From positions 1 through 64,000 of the forward strand of contig NZ_JAUYWA010000014.1 in assembly GCF_030689025.1 (NCBI RefSeq): DNA of 64,000 nucleotides. Direction: 5' to 3'. Positions 16,715 through 25,991 of the stretch are shown here, piece by piece. The translations under genes were made by a program, and so were the position numbers. Below the pieces are notes generated by a model that had not been told where the DNA came from, searched no databases, and was given only the letters and a program-made list of their open reading frames with translations. The first letter of the stretch is position 1. Each line of letters starts with the position of its first letter. The stretch comes from Oceanobacter sp. 1_MG-2023. GTDB lineage: Bacteria; Pseudomonadota; Gammaproteobacteria; Pseudomonadales; Oceanobacteraceae.

Positions 16715-17406
16715 CAGCCCGCACTCATACGGTCGTTGGATAACACGGTCTGGCCCAGCGTCACGGCATCGGCCACCAGGCGGTCGGCAGAGCGATCCAG
16801 CAGCAGGTATTGCAGCCCCAATAAAATGCTGCAAACCAGCCCGACCAGTGTGGTATTCATCGCCACGCCCATACCGGTGGTCATTTGCTGCATCAGGACT
16901 TTCAGGTCAGACGTATCCAGATTCTCCAACCCCGACACCGACCCCAACATCAGCATAAAGCCGACCACGGTTCCCAGCAGCCCCAGCTTGACCAGGACAC
17001 CGGTCATAAACCAGCCGACCTGATGACTGCCACGGACACGCTCCGCCAGGATTTCTGCGGCGAGGGCATTGTCTTGCTGAAGCGGGCCAAGCCCTTGTAA
17101 ATACTGACCGCCCAGGGATGGCTCGGATGCCAACGCCAGCGAAGGAGCTGCTTGCCAGGCGCGCTGCATACGCGTCAATGCCAGGGCTTCTGCAGTCAGA
17201 ATCCAGCTGCGATAGCCGCAATGACCACAGCCAACCACAAACACCAGTAAAATTACGCTGCTGATACGGGTGACATCTGCGGCCAGCAAGGTATTCAGCA
17301 CTCCAAGATCCAGTAACAGCCAGGTGACAAATATCATCAGCCCCAACAACAGGAGCCAGTGCAACAGCATTTGGTAAGAGGCCGGATTAGGGCTGGAAGA
17401 AGACAT
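16714..17406 (-). CDS. MotA/TolQ/ExbB-family proton channel protein
   Basis: A 230-residue inner membrane protein. Two helices lie near the N-terminus (about 12-34 and 45-62), a cytoplasmic segment follows, and two more helices (about 132-155 and 170-200) hold the conserved family core: VGWFMTGVLVKLGLLGTVVG and TTGMGVAMNTTLVGLVCSIL. The TG...T pattern in these helices lines the proton path in ExbB, TolQ and MotA. AGGTGG lies five bases before the ATG. It is the first of four coupled genes. The neighbours do not include tonB, tolA or flagellar genes, so the driven process is unknown. Confidence 0.78.
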   Translation of the reverse strand: MSSSSPNPASYQMLLHWLLLLGLMIFVTWLLLDLGVLNTLLAADVTRISSVILLVFVVGCGHCGYRSWILTAEALALTRMQRAWQAAPSLALASEPSLGGQYLQGLGPLQQDNALAAEILAERVRGSHQVGWFMTGVLVKLGLLGTVVGFMLMLGSVSGLENLDTSDLKVLMQQMTTGMGVAMNTTLVGLVCSILLGLQYLLLDRSADRLVADAVTLGQTVLSNDRMSAG

Positions 17407-17536
17407 ACCGCCACCTGCGATGGATGTGTTGTATTCGGTGACTTCTTATCTTGCGTGAAGCAGCGCCGCAGGTCAGCGCTACTATAGAACCGGGTGAAGG
17501 GCCGGATGGCCCGAATGGCAGTAGTCGATGGTCGTA

Positions 17537-18316
17537 CTATTCTGGCAACAGCAGAGCGAGGATGCGGCGTTTCTCTTCCAGCGTCAGCATCAAGTGCTGG
17601 TCATGGTAATCGGCCAAACGACGGATGGAATAGTTGAACTTGCGGGCAAATTTTCGGCTTCGGGGGCAAAAATAACGCGTGACGCCGGTATCGATCCAGA
17701 TCACATGCTGTTTCAGCGGATGAGCAAAAACGTTGTTCAGATGACAATCCGAGAACACCACGCCAGCATCCCGCATGGTGCGCAGATCATCCAGAATCAG
17801 ATCCAGCCAATGGATACGCTCTTCCGGGGTCAGTCCGCCGGACAAGAACATCTCAAAGACTTCCTGCGCCCCGACAGACGCCAGATCTTCCATAATGTAA
17901 TAACCGAGATAGCGGTAGCGGCTGCCAGGTAACAGCCCGATCCCGACTTCATGAATGGCGGCGACGTGCACCCCAAGCCGGGTCAATAAACGATTCCCCT
18001 GCACCTCTTTGAACAGGCGGCTGTGCGCCCAAAGGGTCTTGACGTACTCATGCCAGCTACGGGCCTTGATCAGCTTGAGCACCGACAAGCCATTATCCGT
18101 CATGGCCACGGTGGACGGGGTATGATCGATAATCACTTGATCTGCGGTTCTTATGCCATTTTCGGGCAATCGACGTGATGACCGGAAACAGACAAATGCC
18201 TGAGAGACATCCAGCCAGGGCAGTTTTACATAAGTGATCATCATAAGCTTAATTCCATCGGCCGGTTCCGGCAGCCAGTAACGTATAAACGTTATTAAAC
18301 CAGCCCGGAAAGCCAT
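17537..18316 (-). CDS. Kinase-fold protein (Kdo/WaaP-type)
   Basis: A 259-residue protein with the minimal catalytic pattern of the atypical kinase fold used by lipopolysaccharide kinases: DCHLNN (about residue 194-199), corresponding to the catalytic loop, and VIWIDTG (about 209-215), corresponding to the metal-binding DFG region. The N-terminal lobe around AMTDNGLSVLKLIKA carries the ATP-binding lysine. A start at 18316 has AGGA eight bases upstream; the paired ATGs at 18244 and 18241 are alternatives. It is likely cytoplasmic and could phosphorylate a lipid A or core sugar. No other lipopolysaccharide genes are nearby, so the substrate is uncertain. Confidence 0.65.
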   Translation of the reverse strand: MAFRAGLITFIRYWLPEPADGIKLMMITYVKLPWLDVSQAFVCFRSSRRLPENGIRTADQVIIDHTPSTVAMTDNGLSVLKLIKARSWHEYVKTLWAHSRLFKEVQGNRLLTRLGVHVAAIHEVGIGLLPGSRYRYLGYYIMEDLASVGAQEVFEMFLSGGLTPEERIHWLDLILDDLRTMRDAGVVFSDCHLNNVFAHPLKQHVIWIDTGVTRYFCPRSRKFARKFNYSIRRLADYHDQHLMLTLEEKRRILALLLPE

Positions 18317-18619
18317 GGAATTAGTCCTGCTTATAACAACAGTTTGTTAATTATTTATGACAATAATGGTTTTTAACTTAAAAGAAAAAGACAAGGAACC
18401 AGAAGCAACCAAAGTGCCTTTTTTGTGAGAAAAACGCCTCAATTACACGATTGACAACCCATAATCAGCAGCAACAACCCAAAGGTGGGTTGCGCCCAAT
18501 CGACTGGATATGATTATTCCATTAATGGAATACAGTTATCCATTTAACCCTGTCAACCGATCGGCACCCGGTTTGGATCAGCAGCAGATGTCAGCCCTGC
18601 TGCATCAACCGTCGTCGGG
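18317..18619. other. Intergenic region with an 18-base palindrome and a hairpin
   Basis: No gene was seen in these 303 bases, which lie downstream of the YdeP-like gene and upstream of the kinase-fold gene. They hold a perfect palindrome, TATTCCATTAATGGAATA (18515-18532), the size of a repressor operator, and a perfect six-base stem, CAACCC and GGGTTG (18475-18492). Neither is followed by a T tract. Confidence 0.6.
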
Positions 18620-20836
18620 TCACACCTCTATCGCCACCGCCACCGACTTGAAGGCCGGGGTATGACTTCTGGGGTCACGCTCAATCCCTGTCAGCACATT
18701 GGCTTCCGGGTAATAGGCCATTACCGCCCCCCGGCTCAGTCCATACGGGTAAACCTCAACCGCTTCCATACAGCCATTAGGGGAACGTAACGTCACCTTC
18801 TGCTGCGGTTTGATGCCCTTTTCCAGCATATCCTGTGGCGACATCAATACCGACCAGCGGTTAGGCGTACCACGATAGCTGTCCGCTTCTTCATAGATAA
18901 TGGAGTTAAATTGCCCCTCGCTGCGCACACTCATCAGAGCAAACGGAAACTCAGCCGCCCTTGCCAGATCCGGCAATGAATGGGTCTGGAAGTGAGCCTT
19001 GCCGCTGCTGGTCGCAAACTCCGGCGTTTTGATCAGCCGGTTGGGAATATGGAACTCCCGCTGACTGTCACTGATATCCGCCAGACCAGCCATACCCGGA
19101 ATCACCCGCGCAATACATTCCCGCACCCCTTGATGAGACTCGATCGAGGTCAGATTCAGGCCCGGTTGACGCACACCGCGCTTGAGCATTTCCAGCAAAA
19201 TGCTGCTTTCGGACTTAACGTTATCCAACCGGATAATGCCGCCATCACTCAAGCGCACAAAGTTAAACATCGACTCTTGTGTGGTGGGTTCAAATTCTTC
19301 ATCCCGGGCCGCGACAGGCAATACAAAGGCTTCGCTGTTTTCCATCCCGGAGACATGCCCCCGGTTTAGCGTAGTGGTCAGGAATACCTTGGTCTTGACC
19401 CGGTCGAGTGCCTCTCTGGCCCAGCGTGTATCTGGCGTCGCATCCAGCAGATTGCCCCCCAGCATAACCGCCAGATCCATCTCTCCGGCATGGGCTTGCT
19501 CCAGGCTGGCCAGCGTATCCAGACCCGGCTCGGTTGGCAGCCGCACGTTCAACTCTTCCTCCAGTGCCTGAAACACCTGTTCGGGCAACACCGGTTTTAC
19601 CCCGATGGTGCCGATCCCCTGGACATTACTGTGACCCCTGAGCGGCAACAGTCCGGCCCCCGGCTTGCCAACCATACCCCGGCACAAGGCCAGATTGGCG
19701 ATGGCTTCCACCGTATCGGCACCATGGGTGTGGTGCGTTACCCCCATGCCCCAGGCAAAAATTGCTTTTTCCGAACGCCCGTACAAAGCCGCAATCCGGT
19801 CGATATCAGCCTGGGGAACACCAGTTGTCTCTTCAATTTCAGCCCAGCCCAAAGCCGCGACCAGCGTCAGAAAGGCGTCACTGCCTTCGGTATGCGCCTG
19901 AATAAAGGCATCGTCCATCAGCCCCTGTTGCAGCAGGGATTTGGCAATGCCGTACAACAACCAGATATCCGACCCCACTTTGGGCTGCAAATACTCGGAG
20001 GCAATTTCACTGCCGCCTTTCAGCATGGAACGGGGGCTCTTGGGTACAGCAAACTTCACCAGCCCGGATTCCTTGGCCGGATTCATCACCACCACATGAC
20101 CGCCACGTTCACGCAGGGCCATCAGCTTATGCATCAAACGCGGGTGATTGGATGCCGGATTGGCTCCCACCAGCACCACCAGATCACACTCCACCAGATC
20201 CTCCAGCTCCACGGTGGCAGTGTACGAACCCACCGTGGATTGCAGACCAACACCGGTCGCCTGATGGCAGTAATACGAACAGTTGGAAACATTATTGGTA
20301 CCCGATAATCGTGCCAGCAACTGCAACACAAAACCGGCCTCGTTGGACGAACGCCCGGAGGAATAGAAAAAACTGCGCTCCGCAGGGGTTGCCTGCATAC
20401 GCTCGGCAATACGCTCAAATGCCGACTCCCAGCTCAGCACCTGATACTGGTCACTGTCGGCGGGTTTGAACAGCGGCGTATTCAAACGGCCAAGATGTTC
20501 CAGCTCATAACGGCTCAGTTGCTGGAAATCCTCCAGCGTATGCTGAAAAACAGCCTCTGGTATTGGCGGCTGGATATCTGTTGACTGGGCCTGAATACTC
20601 TTGTTGCAGACCGACGGAAATTCATCCATTTCGTTGGTCATGCCGCCATGCTGCCCTCCCATCCCCAGACCACACGCCTTGCAGGCATTGTGGCTTTTGA
20701 GTGCCTTGGCAGAATTGAGCAAGCCAATACGACCCACGGTCTGCAAGGTATACAAAACTTTTTTGGGGCCGCCACCCACAATGGAAGGGGCGCTCGCCGT
20801 ACGGGCGGTAGATAAGACAGAATCGGATTTACTCAT
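18620..20836 (-). CDS. FdhF/YdeP-family molybdopterin oxidoreductase
   Basis: A 738-residue cytoplasmic enzyme of the formate-dehydrogenase-alpha-like group (E. coli YdeP type). The N-terminus has the cysteine pattern CKACGLGMGG and a third Cys about 23 residues further on. The molybdopterin-binding domains follow, with SSGRSSNEAGF (about 160-170), LVGANPASNHPR (about 222-233) and GHVSGMENSE. It lacks a signal peptide and the selenocysteine or cysteine position of true formate dehydrogenases was not identified. In enterobacteria YdeP is linked to acid resistance, but its reaction is unknown. GGAGC lies six bases before the start. It is monocistronic. No fdhD or molybdopterin genes are in the window. 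Confidence 0.82.
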   Translation of the reverse strand: MSKSDSVLSTARTASAPSIVGGGPKKVLYTLQTVGRIGLLNSAKALKSHNACKACGLGMGGQHGGMTNEMDEFPSVCNKSIQAQSTDIQPPIPEAVFQHTLEDFQQLSRYELEHLGRLNTPLFKPADSDQYQVLSWESAFERIAERMQATPAERSFFYSSGRSSNEAGFVLQLLARLSGTNNVSNCSYYCHQATGVGLQSTVGSYTATVELEDLVECDLVVLVGANPASNHPRLMHKLMALRERGGHVVVMNPAKESGLVKFAVPKSPRSMLKGGSEIASEYLQPKVGSDIWLLYGIAKSLLQQGLMDDAFIQAHTEGSDAFLTLVAALGWAEIEETTGVPQADIDRIAALYGRSEKAIFAWGMGVTHHTHGADTVEAIANLALCRGMVGKPGAGLLPLRGHSNVQGIGTIGVKPVLPEQVFQALEEELNVRLPTEPGLDTLASLEQAHAGEMDLAVMLGGNLLDATPDTRWAREALDRVKTKVFLTTTLNRGHVSGMENSEAFVLPVAARDEEFEPTTQESMFNFVRLSDGGIIRLDNVKSESSILLEMLKRGVRQPGLNLTSIESHQGVRECIARVIPGMAGLADISDSQREFHIPNRLIKTPEFATSSGKAHFQTHSLPDLARAAEFPFALMSVRSEGQFNSIIYEEADSYRGTPNRWSVLMSPQDMLEKGIKPQQKVTLRSPNGCMEAVEVYPYGLSRGAVMAYYPEANVLTGIERDPRSHTPAFKSVAVAIEV

Positions 20837-20990
20837 GGACAGCTCCGTGCAACCGCCCGTGTCCGATCAGATGACAGTGACGGTACAATGTGGGATCAAT
20901 GAGTCAGTAAAGCGCCTGCGCCGTCAGAATCCAAGCCATATCCCCAGCCGTAAAAGTCTTTTGCAATCAGGCAATATCAAGCCAGCAATA

Positions 20991-21359
20991 TCAGGCCAGC
21001 CACGACAACAGGTTATGACTCTTTGCCACCCCGATCAGATAGCCATACATTGCCAGGGTCAGCACAGCCGCCGGAATATTGCGCTGGCGAATCGCCACCA
21101 CACCGGCACCAATCAGCACCACCAGCCCGATCACCTTGCCCGTCAACCAGCCATCCACAATCGGGTATTGGCCAATCAGCACACACAGCCAGATAGCAAA
21201 CACCAGCAAGATGGTATCGATCACATGCGGCAGGATTTTAACCAGTTTGTTTTTCATCACCCCGGACTGGGCATACGCCAGACCGAAACGAACCAGAAAC
21301 AACAAGGCCGACAAATAAGCCAGACCGGCGTGAGCGTGTTTTATTGCAGAGTAATCCAT
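20991..21359 (-). CDS. SirB2-family membrane protein
   Basis: A 122-residue protein with four transmembrane helices spanning nearly its whole length, beginning MDYSAIKHAHAGLAYLSALL, as in the SirB2 (YchQ-like) family. Family function is unknown. ATG 21359 is chosen because GAGGA lies five bases before it; an upstream extension would run into dtd. It follows dtd by 23 bases on the same strand and probably shares its transcript. Confidence 0.82.
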   Translation of the reverse strand: MDYSAIKHAHAGLAYLSALLFLVRFGLAYAQSGVMKNKLVKILPHVIDTILLVFAIWLCVLIGQYPIVDGWLTGKVIGLVVLIGAGVVAIRQRNIPAAVLTLAMYGYLIGVAKSHNLLSWLA

Positions 21360-21382
21360 AAGGTCCTCAAAAAATGACAGGG

Positions 21383-21817
21383 TTAAACATTCAGCCAAAA
21401 AGTGACCGGGCCATCGTTGGTCAACGCCACTTGCATATCAGCACCAAACCGGCCGCTGGCAGTATGAACACACTGCCCCGCCTCTGCGACAAAATAATCG
21501 TACAGGGATTCCGCCAATGCCGGAGGCGCGGCGGTCGAAAAGCCCGGGCGCAAGCCGCGTCCGGTATCCGCTGCCAGAGTAAACTGCGACACCACCAGCA
21601 ATTGCCCCCCTGCAGCCAACAGGCTGCGATTCATGCGCCCCTGATCATCACTGAACACCCGATAATTCAGCACCTTGTGCAACAACTTGTCTGCTGTCGC
21701 CGTGGTATCGTCTGGCTGCACTCCCAGCAGCAATAACAACCCAGCACCGATCTCGCCAACCACTTCACCATCCACCGCCACACTGGCGTGAGCAACCCGC
21801 TGAATCAATCCGATCAT
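21383..21817 (-). CDS. dtd: D-aminoacyl-tRNA deacylase
   Basis: A 144-residue enzyme, the normal length, that hydrolyses D-aminoacyl- and glycyl-mischarged tRNAs. Both signature motifs are present: SQFTL (about residues 77-81) and NDGPVT (about 132-137; the family's NxGPVT), which form the cross-subunit active site of the dimer. AGGA lies six bases before the ATG. The SirB2-like gene follows at once. The protein is cytoplasmic. Confidence 0.95.
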   Translation of the reverse strand: MIGLIQRVAHASVAVDGEVVGEIGAGLLLLLGVQPDDTTATADKLLHKVLNYRVFSDDQGRMNRSLLAAGGQLLVVSQFTLAADTGRGLRPGFSTAAPPALAESLYDYFVAEAGQCVHTASGRFGADMQVALTNDGPVTFWLNV

Positions 21818-21959
21818 CTGTCTTCCTGTTTAACCAGTTCACAATTTCAACGCCTGCAGCATAACGATGAATTCCAGCGCTGCACATCATTCACCCTTGC
21901 TGCAAAAACTCGGGTAAGCTGTCACCAAACCTACACAATGACAGAGTACAGACTCCCTC

Positions 21960-22529
21960 ATGCGCCCGATATTCCTTCGACGTTCTGTGATGACCCGGCT
22001 GTTATGCCTGTTCTGTCTGACCACCAGCCATGCCTTTGCCGCCACCCAGGTGCATGTATCCCGGGATGCGGAAGGCAACCTGGTGTTCAGTGACCGCGTC
22101 AGTGAAGGCTCAGAACCCCACGAAGTGGAAGAGTTGCCCACCGTCCCCGCCTTTGTTGCGCCGTCGGTCACCTCCACCAGCCAGACCCAAACCACTGCCC
22201 AAGCCGGACAGTTTTACACTCACCTGAAAATTCTCAGCCCCGGCAATCAGGACAATATCCCCACCGGACTGGCCGCCAGCCTGAACATCGTGATCGACGC
22301 CCTGCCAGCATTACGGGCCTCAGATACCTTTGTGGTGCTGGTCGATGGCAAACCGGTGACATCCGGTCGCGACAACAGCTTGCCGATCAACCAGCTGGTG
22401 CGCGGCCAGCACACACTGGAAGCCGTTATCAATAACGCCAGTGGTCAGGAAATTTTGCGCAGTCAGGCCGTGACGGTGTATATCCAGCGACACTCGATCC
22501 AGAATCCGCAGTTACAGCAACGGCATTAA
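21960..22529 (+). CDS. Periplasmic DUF4124-domain protein
   Basis: A 189-residue exported protein. The signal peptide (about 1-28) ends near SHAFAA; it is followed by a DUF4124-like segment, VSRDAEGNLVFSDRVSEG (about 32-49), and an immunoglobulin-like beta domain (about 85-180) of a type seen in cell-wall-associated proteins. Alternative starts are 21960 and 21990; neither has a strong Shine-Dalgarno. It is transcribed divergently from dtd and faces the AraC gene. No enzymatic motif is present. Confidence 0.7.
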   Translation: MRPIFLRRSVMTRLLCLFCLTTSHAFAATQVHVSRDAEGNLVFSDRVSEGSEPHEVEELPTVPAFVAPSVTSTSQTQTTAQAGQFYTHLKILSPGNQDNIPTGLAASLNIVIDALPALRASDTFVVLVDGKPVTSGRDNSLPINQLVRGQHTLEAVINNASGQEILRSQAVTVYIQRHSIQNPQLQQRH

Positions 22530-22623
22530 CGCCCGAGCACCGGCCCATTACCTACAGCCCCCAAATATCGTCACACCGGGCGACGGATCCAGCAGCAGCG
22601 GAATACATTCAGAACGGGATGAT

Positions 22624-23553
22624 TTATCGGCTCTGACGCACGGTTTCAGAGGGTAATTCCCCAAGGTAATCACGGTACTGCCGGGCAAAACGCCCCATAT
22701 TAACGAAGCCGTACGCCATCGCCACCTGGGTGATGTTTTTCGACAACCCGGGCTGGCTCAGTCGCATATAAACCGCTTCCAGCCGTAGATGCCGGAAGTA
22801 TTCCGTCGGGGTCTGATTCAGCTGTATCCGGAACAAGCGGTACAGGCTGCGTACCGTCAGTGCCAACTGGCTGGCCAGAGGCTCCAGCAAAAACTCCTGA
22901 TCCAGCCGCGCCAGCATGTAATCACGGCAATGCTGCAAACGGATATCCAGCAATGGCTGGCGCTGGAACATGGGTCGCCCGGGGAACTCCCACAGATCCA
23001 GAATGCAGTGCTCCATCAACTCAAAACAATGGCGGCAAATACCTTCCAGTGGCTCCACGCTATCGAGCATTTTGGTCGCCAGCCCTAACAGCAGCTGACT
23101 GTTGGTGCTGGGATTCAACGGTGCTTGCTGCTGCCAGTTTCCGGCAGGCAAGACCAACCCCAACTCCAACGCCCGGTGACAGATATTGCCTTGCTGGACA
23201 CTGGCAATCACCAGCCGTGTTCTGGTGTCACTGCTGATCAAGCGTGACTGACCCGGCATCAGCAACAGCGACTGCCCCGGCACCATCCGATACACCCTGG
23301 TGCCCACAGAGACCTCTGGAAAGCCCCGCTCACACAGCAACAGTTCCAGCGTTGCGGCCGCCAGTGTCTGTTGCTGTCTGACGCCATTCACCGCTTCCAG
23401 TCGCTGGATTTTCCAGCCGGAGTAACAAGCGCCCCAATGGTTTTCTGGTGCCATGACGATCGCTTCAGTCGACCCGCTACATCCCCAAAGAGACGATTGC
23501 GCCAAGCCTCCTGACCCTTCATGGGTCTGAACACCCGTTACCGAGGTATTCAC
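22624..23553 (-). CDS. AraC-family transcription regulator
   Basis: A 309-residue regulator. The N-terminal 190 residues form an effector or oligomerisation domain of the AraC_binding_2 type; the C-terminal part (about 205-305) contains two HTH motifs, LEPLASQLALTVRSLYRLF and ITQVAMAYGFVNMGRFARQY. The latter is the conserved second recognition helix. It is separated by only three bases from the universal stress protein gene and follows dctPQM, so it is probably the last gene of the transporter operon. It may activate uptake or the hpa genes; HpaA at 40723 is a different AraC protein. Confidence 0.85.
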   Translation of the reverse strand: MNTSVTGVQTHEGSGGLAQSSLWGCSGSTEAIVMAPENHWGACYSGWKIQRLEAVNGVRQQQTLAAATLELLLCERGFPEVSVGTRVYRMVPGQSLLLMPGQSRLISSDTRTRLVIASVQQGNICHRALELGLVLPAGNWQQQAPLNPSTNSQLLLGLATKMLDSVEPLEGICRHCFELMEHCILDLWEFPGRPMFQRQPLLDIRLQHCRDYMLARLDQEFLLEPLASQLALTVRSLYRLFRIQLNQTPTEYFRHLRLEAVYMRLSQPGLSKNITQVAMAYGFVNMGRFARQYRDYLGELPSETVRQSR

Positions 23554-23556
23554 GGT

Positions 23557-24042
23557 TTATCCGGCCAACCCGATGGGCACCACCAACACCGGCCGTTTGC
23601 TGTGATGCACCACTTTGCTGGAAGTACTGCCTACCAGGCTGTGCTGATGGCGTACTCCCATCACAATCACACTGGCATTAATGGCCTCCGCAACCTCAAG
23701 AATCTGCTTCCAGGGAGTGCCTTCCTTGACACAGGTCGTCAGTTTGCCGCCATCCAGCATCGCCGCCGCATCCAGTTCTTCGCGGCAGAAACGGTCAACC
23801 CGCTCCTGCACCTGTTGCTGGATGTGTTGCAAACTGTTGTCGTGCAAATCTTGCAGTGAATGGTCGGCGGCCATCATTGAGCGCACCAGTTTTTCGGCAT
23901 TGCTGCGCACCGGCTCCACGACATGCAGGAAGGTGATTTCCGACGCGTACTGGCCACACAGGCTCACCGCGGTACGAAATGCCGGCCGGGCCCCTGCCTG
24001 GATATCCGAGGCATACAAAATACGGGTTACTTCAGGCAACAT
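23557..24042 (-). CDS. Universal stress protein (UspA family) in a TRAP operon
   Basis: A 161-residue UspA-fold protein. The C-terminal nucleotide-binding motif appears as GVRHQHSLVGSTSSKVV (about 129-145); the usual G-2x-G is changed, with His in place of the second Gly, so ATP binding may be altered. AGGGA lies six bases before the start. It follows dctM by 26 bases and precedes the AraC gene by three. A precedent is TeaD of Halomonas, an ATP-binding Usp encoded with the TRAP transporter TeaABC and influencing its activity. A similar role here is inference. Confidence 0.85.
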   Translation of the reverse strand: MLPEVTRILYASDIQAGARPAFRTAVSLCGQYASEITFLHVVEPVRSNAEKLVRSMMAADHSLQDLHDNSLQHIQQQVQERVDRFCREELDAAAMLDGGKLTTCVKEGTPWKQILEVAEAINASVIVMGVRHQHSLVGSTSSKVVHHSKRPVLVVPIGLAG

Positions 24043-24068
24043 ATCAAGTCCCTCATGGTTGTCTGTTG

Positions 24069-25397
24069 TTATCGATACAGCAATTCAGGCAGGATCATGG
24101 AGATCGCCGGTATAAAGACAATCAACGCCAAACGCACAATATCGGCACACCAGAAGGGCGTGACGCCTTTAAATATCGTGGCCGGTTTGACATCCCGTAA
24201 TACCGCACTGAGCACAAATACGTTCATCCCCACCGGCGGTGTAATCAGGCTGATTTCAGTCACCACCACGACCACGATGCCAAACCACACCAGATCGAAC
24301 CCCAGGCTTTGCACCAGCGGGTAAAAAATCGGCACCGTCAGCAACATCATCGACAAACTCTCAAACACCATGCCGAGCACGATATAAATCCCCAGAATCA
24401 CCAGGATGACTCCCATCGGACCAATCTCCAACGAGGTCACAAAATTCAGCAAGTCATCCGGTAATCCTGCCCGGTTGATAAAGTCAGAAAAAATCAACGC
24501 CCCGATCAATACAGCAAACAACATGGCACTGGTACGACCAGTATCTGTCAGGGCATCAAACAGGCCTCCCATACTTAACGAACGCCGCATCAGCGCGATA
24601 ATAAAGGCACCACCGGCACCAATACCGGCGGCTTCTGTGGGTGTAAAAACCCCCAGATAAATCCCCCCCATCACCACGGTGAACAGAACCAATACACCCC
24701 AAACGCCCTTCATGGCATCCAGTCGCTCTGACCAGCTCATTTTTTCACCCCGAGGGCCAGCTTCCGGATTGCGCCAGACAACGTACCGTACCGCCCCCAG
24801 ATACATGAAAATACCCAGAATGCCGGGAATAAAACCCGCAGCGAACAACTCGCGAATACTGGATTCGGTCAATAACCCGTAGATCACCAGAATCACACTG
24901 GGAGGAATCAGAATGCCCAGAGTGCCACCGGCAGCAATCGAGGCGGTCGCCAGCGAATCGGCATACCCAAATTTACGCATCGGCGGCATCGCCACTTTGG
25001 CCATGGTGGCCGAGGTCGCCAGCGATGACCCGCAAATGGCCGAAAAACCACCACACGCCACCACCGTAGCCATCGACAAGCCACCTTTACGGTGCCCCAG
25101 AAAGGCATTGGATGCCTGATACAACTCTTGTGACAACCCGGATTTGGTCACCAGGTTGCCCATCAGAATAAACAGAGGAATCACCGACAGGCCATACTCC
25201 TGGGCAGTATCGATGACCCGGTTGGATGCCAGTGACAAAGCACCGGTCCAACGAAAATCCATAAAGTTATCTATCGTCAGGCCCTGCAAAACAGCAAAGC
25301 CGAAGAAGCCCACAATGCCCATTGCAAACGCAATAGGGATGCGAACCAAAACAATCAATGCCAATAAAATGGCAAATCCGATTAATGCTTCGATCAT
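24069..25397 (-). CDS. dctM: TRAP transporter large permease (DctM family)
   Basis: A 442-residue polytopic membrane protein, about twelve helices, of the DctM family. It couples sodium entry to solute uptake together with DctQ and DctP. Typical segments are GFSAICGSSLATSATMAKVAMP (seen in part near residue 100-120) and LIPPSVILVIYGLLTE (about 160). ATG 25397 is chosen where the first helix begins; the Shine-Dalgarno is weak, consistent with coupling to dctQ 68 bases upstream. With the hpa genes on the same strand, the likely substrate is 4-hydroxyphenylacetate or a related aromatic acid; this is inferred from position. Confidence 0.9.
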   Translation of the reverse strand: MIEALIGFAILLALIVLVRIPIAFAMGIVGFFGFAVLQGLTIDNFMDFRWTGALSLASNRVIDTAQEYGLSVIPLFILMGNLVTKSGLSQELYQASNAFLGHRKGGLSMATVVACGGFSAICGSSLATSATMAKVAMPPMRKFGYADSLATASIAAGGTLGILIPPSVILVIYGLLTESSIRELFAAGFIPGILGIFMYLGAVRYVVWRNPEAGPRGEKMSWSERLDAMKGVWGVLVLFTVVMGGIYLGVFTPTEAAGIGAGGAFIIALMRRSLSMGGLFDALTDTGRTSAMLFAVLIGALIFSDFINRAGLPDDLLNFVTSLEIGPMGVILVILGIYIVLGMVFESLSMMLLTVPIFYPLVQSLGFDLVWFGIVVVVVTEISLITPPVGMNVFVLSAVLRDVKPATIFKGVTPFWCADIVRLALIVFIPAISMILPELLYR

Positions 25398-25465
25398 AAT
25401 GAATATCCGCGATGAAGATGGATCGACCCCGCTTGACAACGTCATACCGTCGTTCGGTACAAGGC

Positions 25466-25984
25466 CTAGTGTCGGGGTTCAGTAAGGATTCGGTAAATGC
25501 CATAGCTGACCAGCAAAGCTGCCGTGACGTAACTCATGGCGGCAATGTAGTGAACGATATAACCCGTGGGGATTTCCAGATACTCGGTGACGACTTCGCG
25601 CCGTAATGACCGGTTGGCCAGATAGAACATCCGTTCTGCCAAAAAGTACATTGCGCCCGACATCGCCAGTGCCGACACCATACCCAGCACCTTCACCAAC
25701 GCCGAACCCAACACGTTATCCAGAATATCCACCACCACGTGACCACCACGCCAGGTGATCACCGGCATTTCGGCAAACACCAGAATCGCCAGGCCCAACT
25801 CCGTCAATTCCACCGCACCATCGACGGCGTTATTAAAAAAGTAGCGGCCAATCACGTCGGAGCAGGTCAGCAGCATCAATAACATCAGCACCGCAGCCGC
25901 ACAGGCTTCGAGAAAAAAGGCCAGCCAGACGACAGGCCCTTTTTCTTCGTAGTGCTCGGCAAGCCAATGGCTAAAAGCACTCAT
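25466..25984 (-). CDS. dctQ: TRAP transporter small permease (DctQ family)
   Basis: A 172-residue protein with four transmembrane helices, the DctQ subunit that pairs with DctM. Recognisable features are LTCSDVIGRYFFN and ELTELGLAILVFAEMPVITWRGGHV (in part), conserved in the family. ATG 25984 has GAGGTG about five bases upstream. The dctP stop is seven bases upstream, and dctM follows by 68 bases. Confidence 0.9.
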   Translation of the reverse strand: MSAFSHWLAEHYEEKGPVVWLAFFLEACAAAVLMLLMLLTCSDVIGRYFFNNAVDGAVELTELGLAILVFAEMPVITWRGGHVVVDILDNVLGSALVKVLGMVSALAMSGAMYFLAERMFYLANRSLRREVVTEYLEIPTGYIVHYIAAMSYVTAALLVSYGIYRILTEPRH

Positions 25985-25991
25985 AATCACC

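Noticed and set aside
14764..18316. Zorya-type defence system (ZorA/ZorB-like pair)
   Set aside because: An ExbB/MotA-like and a single-span partner are present, but no ZorC, helicase ZorD or ZorE, and the periplasmic domain is not OmpA/MotB-like.
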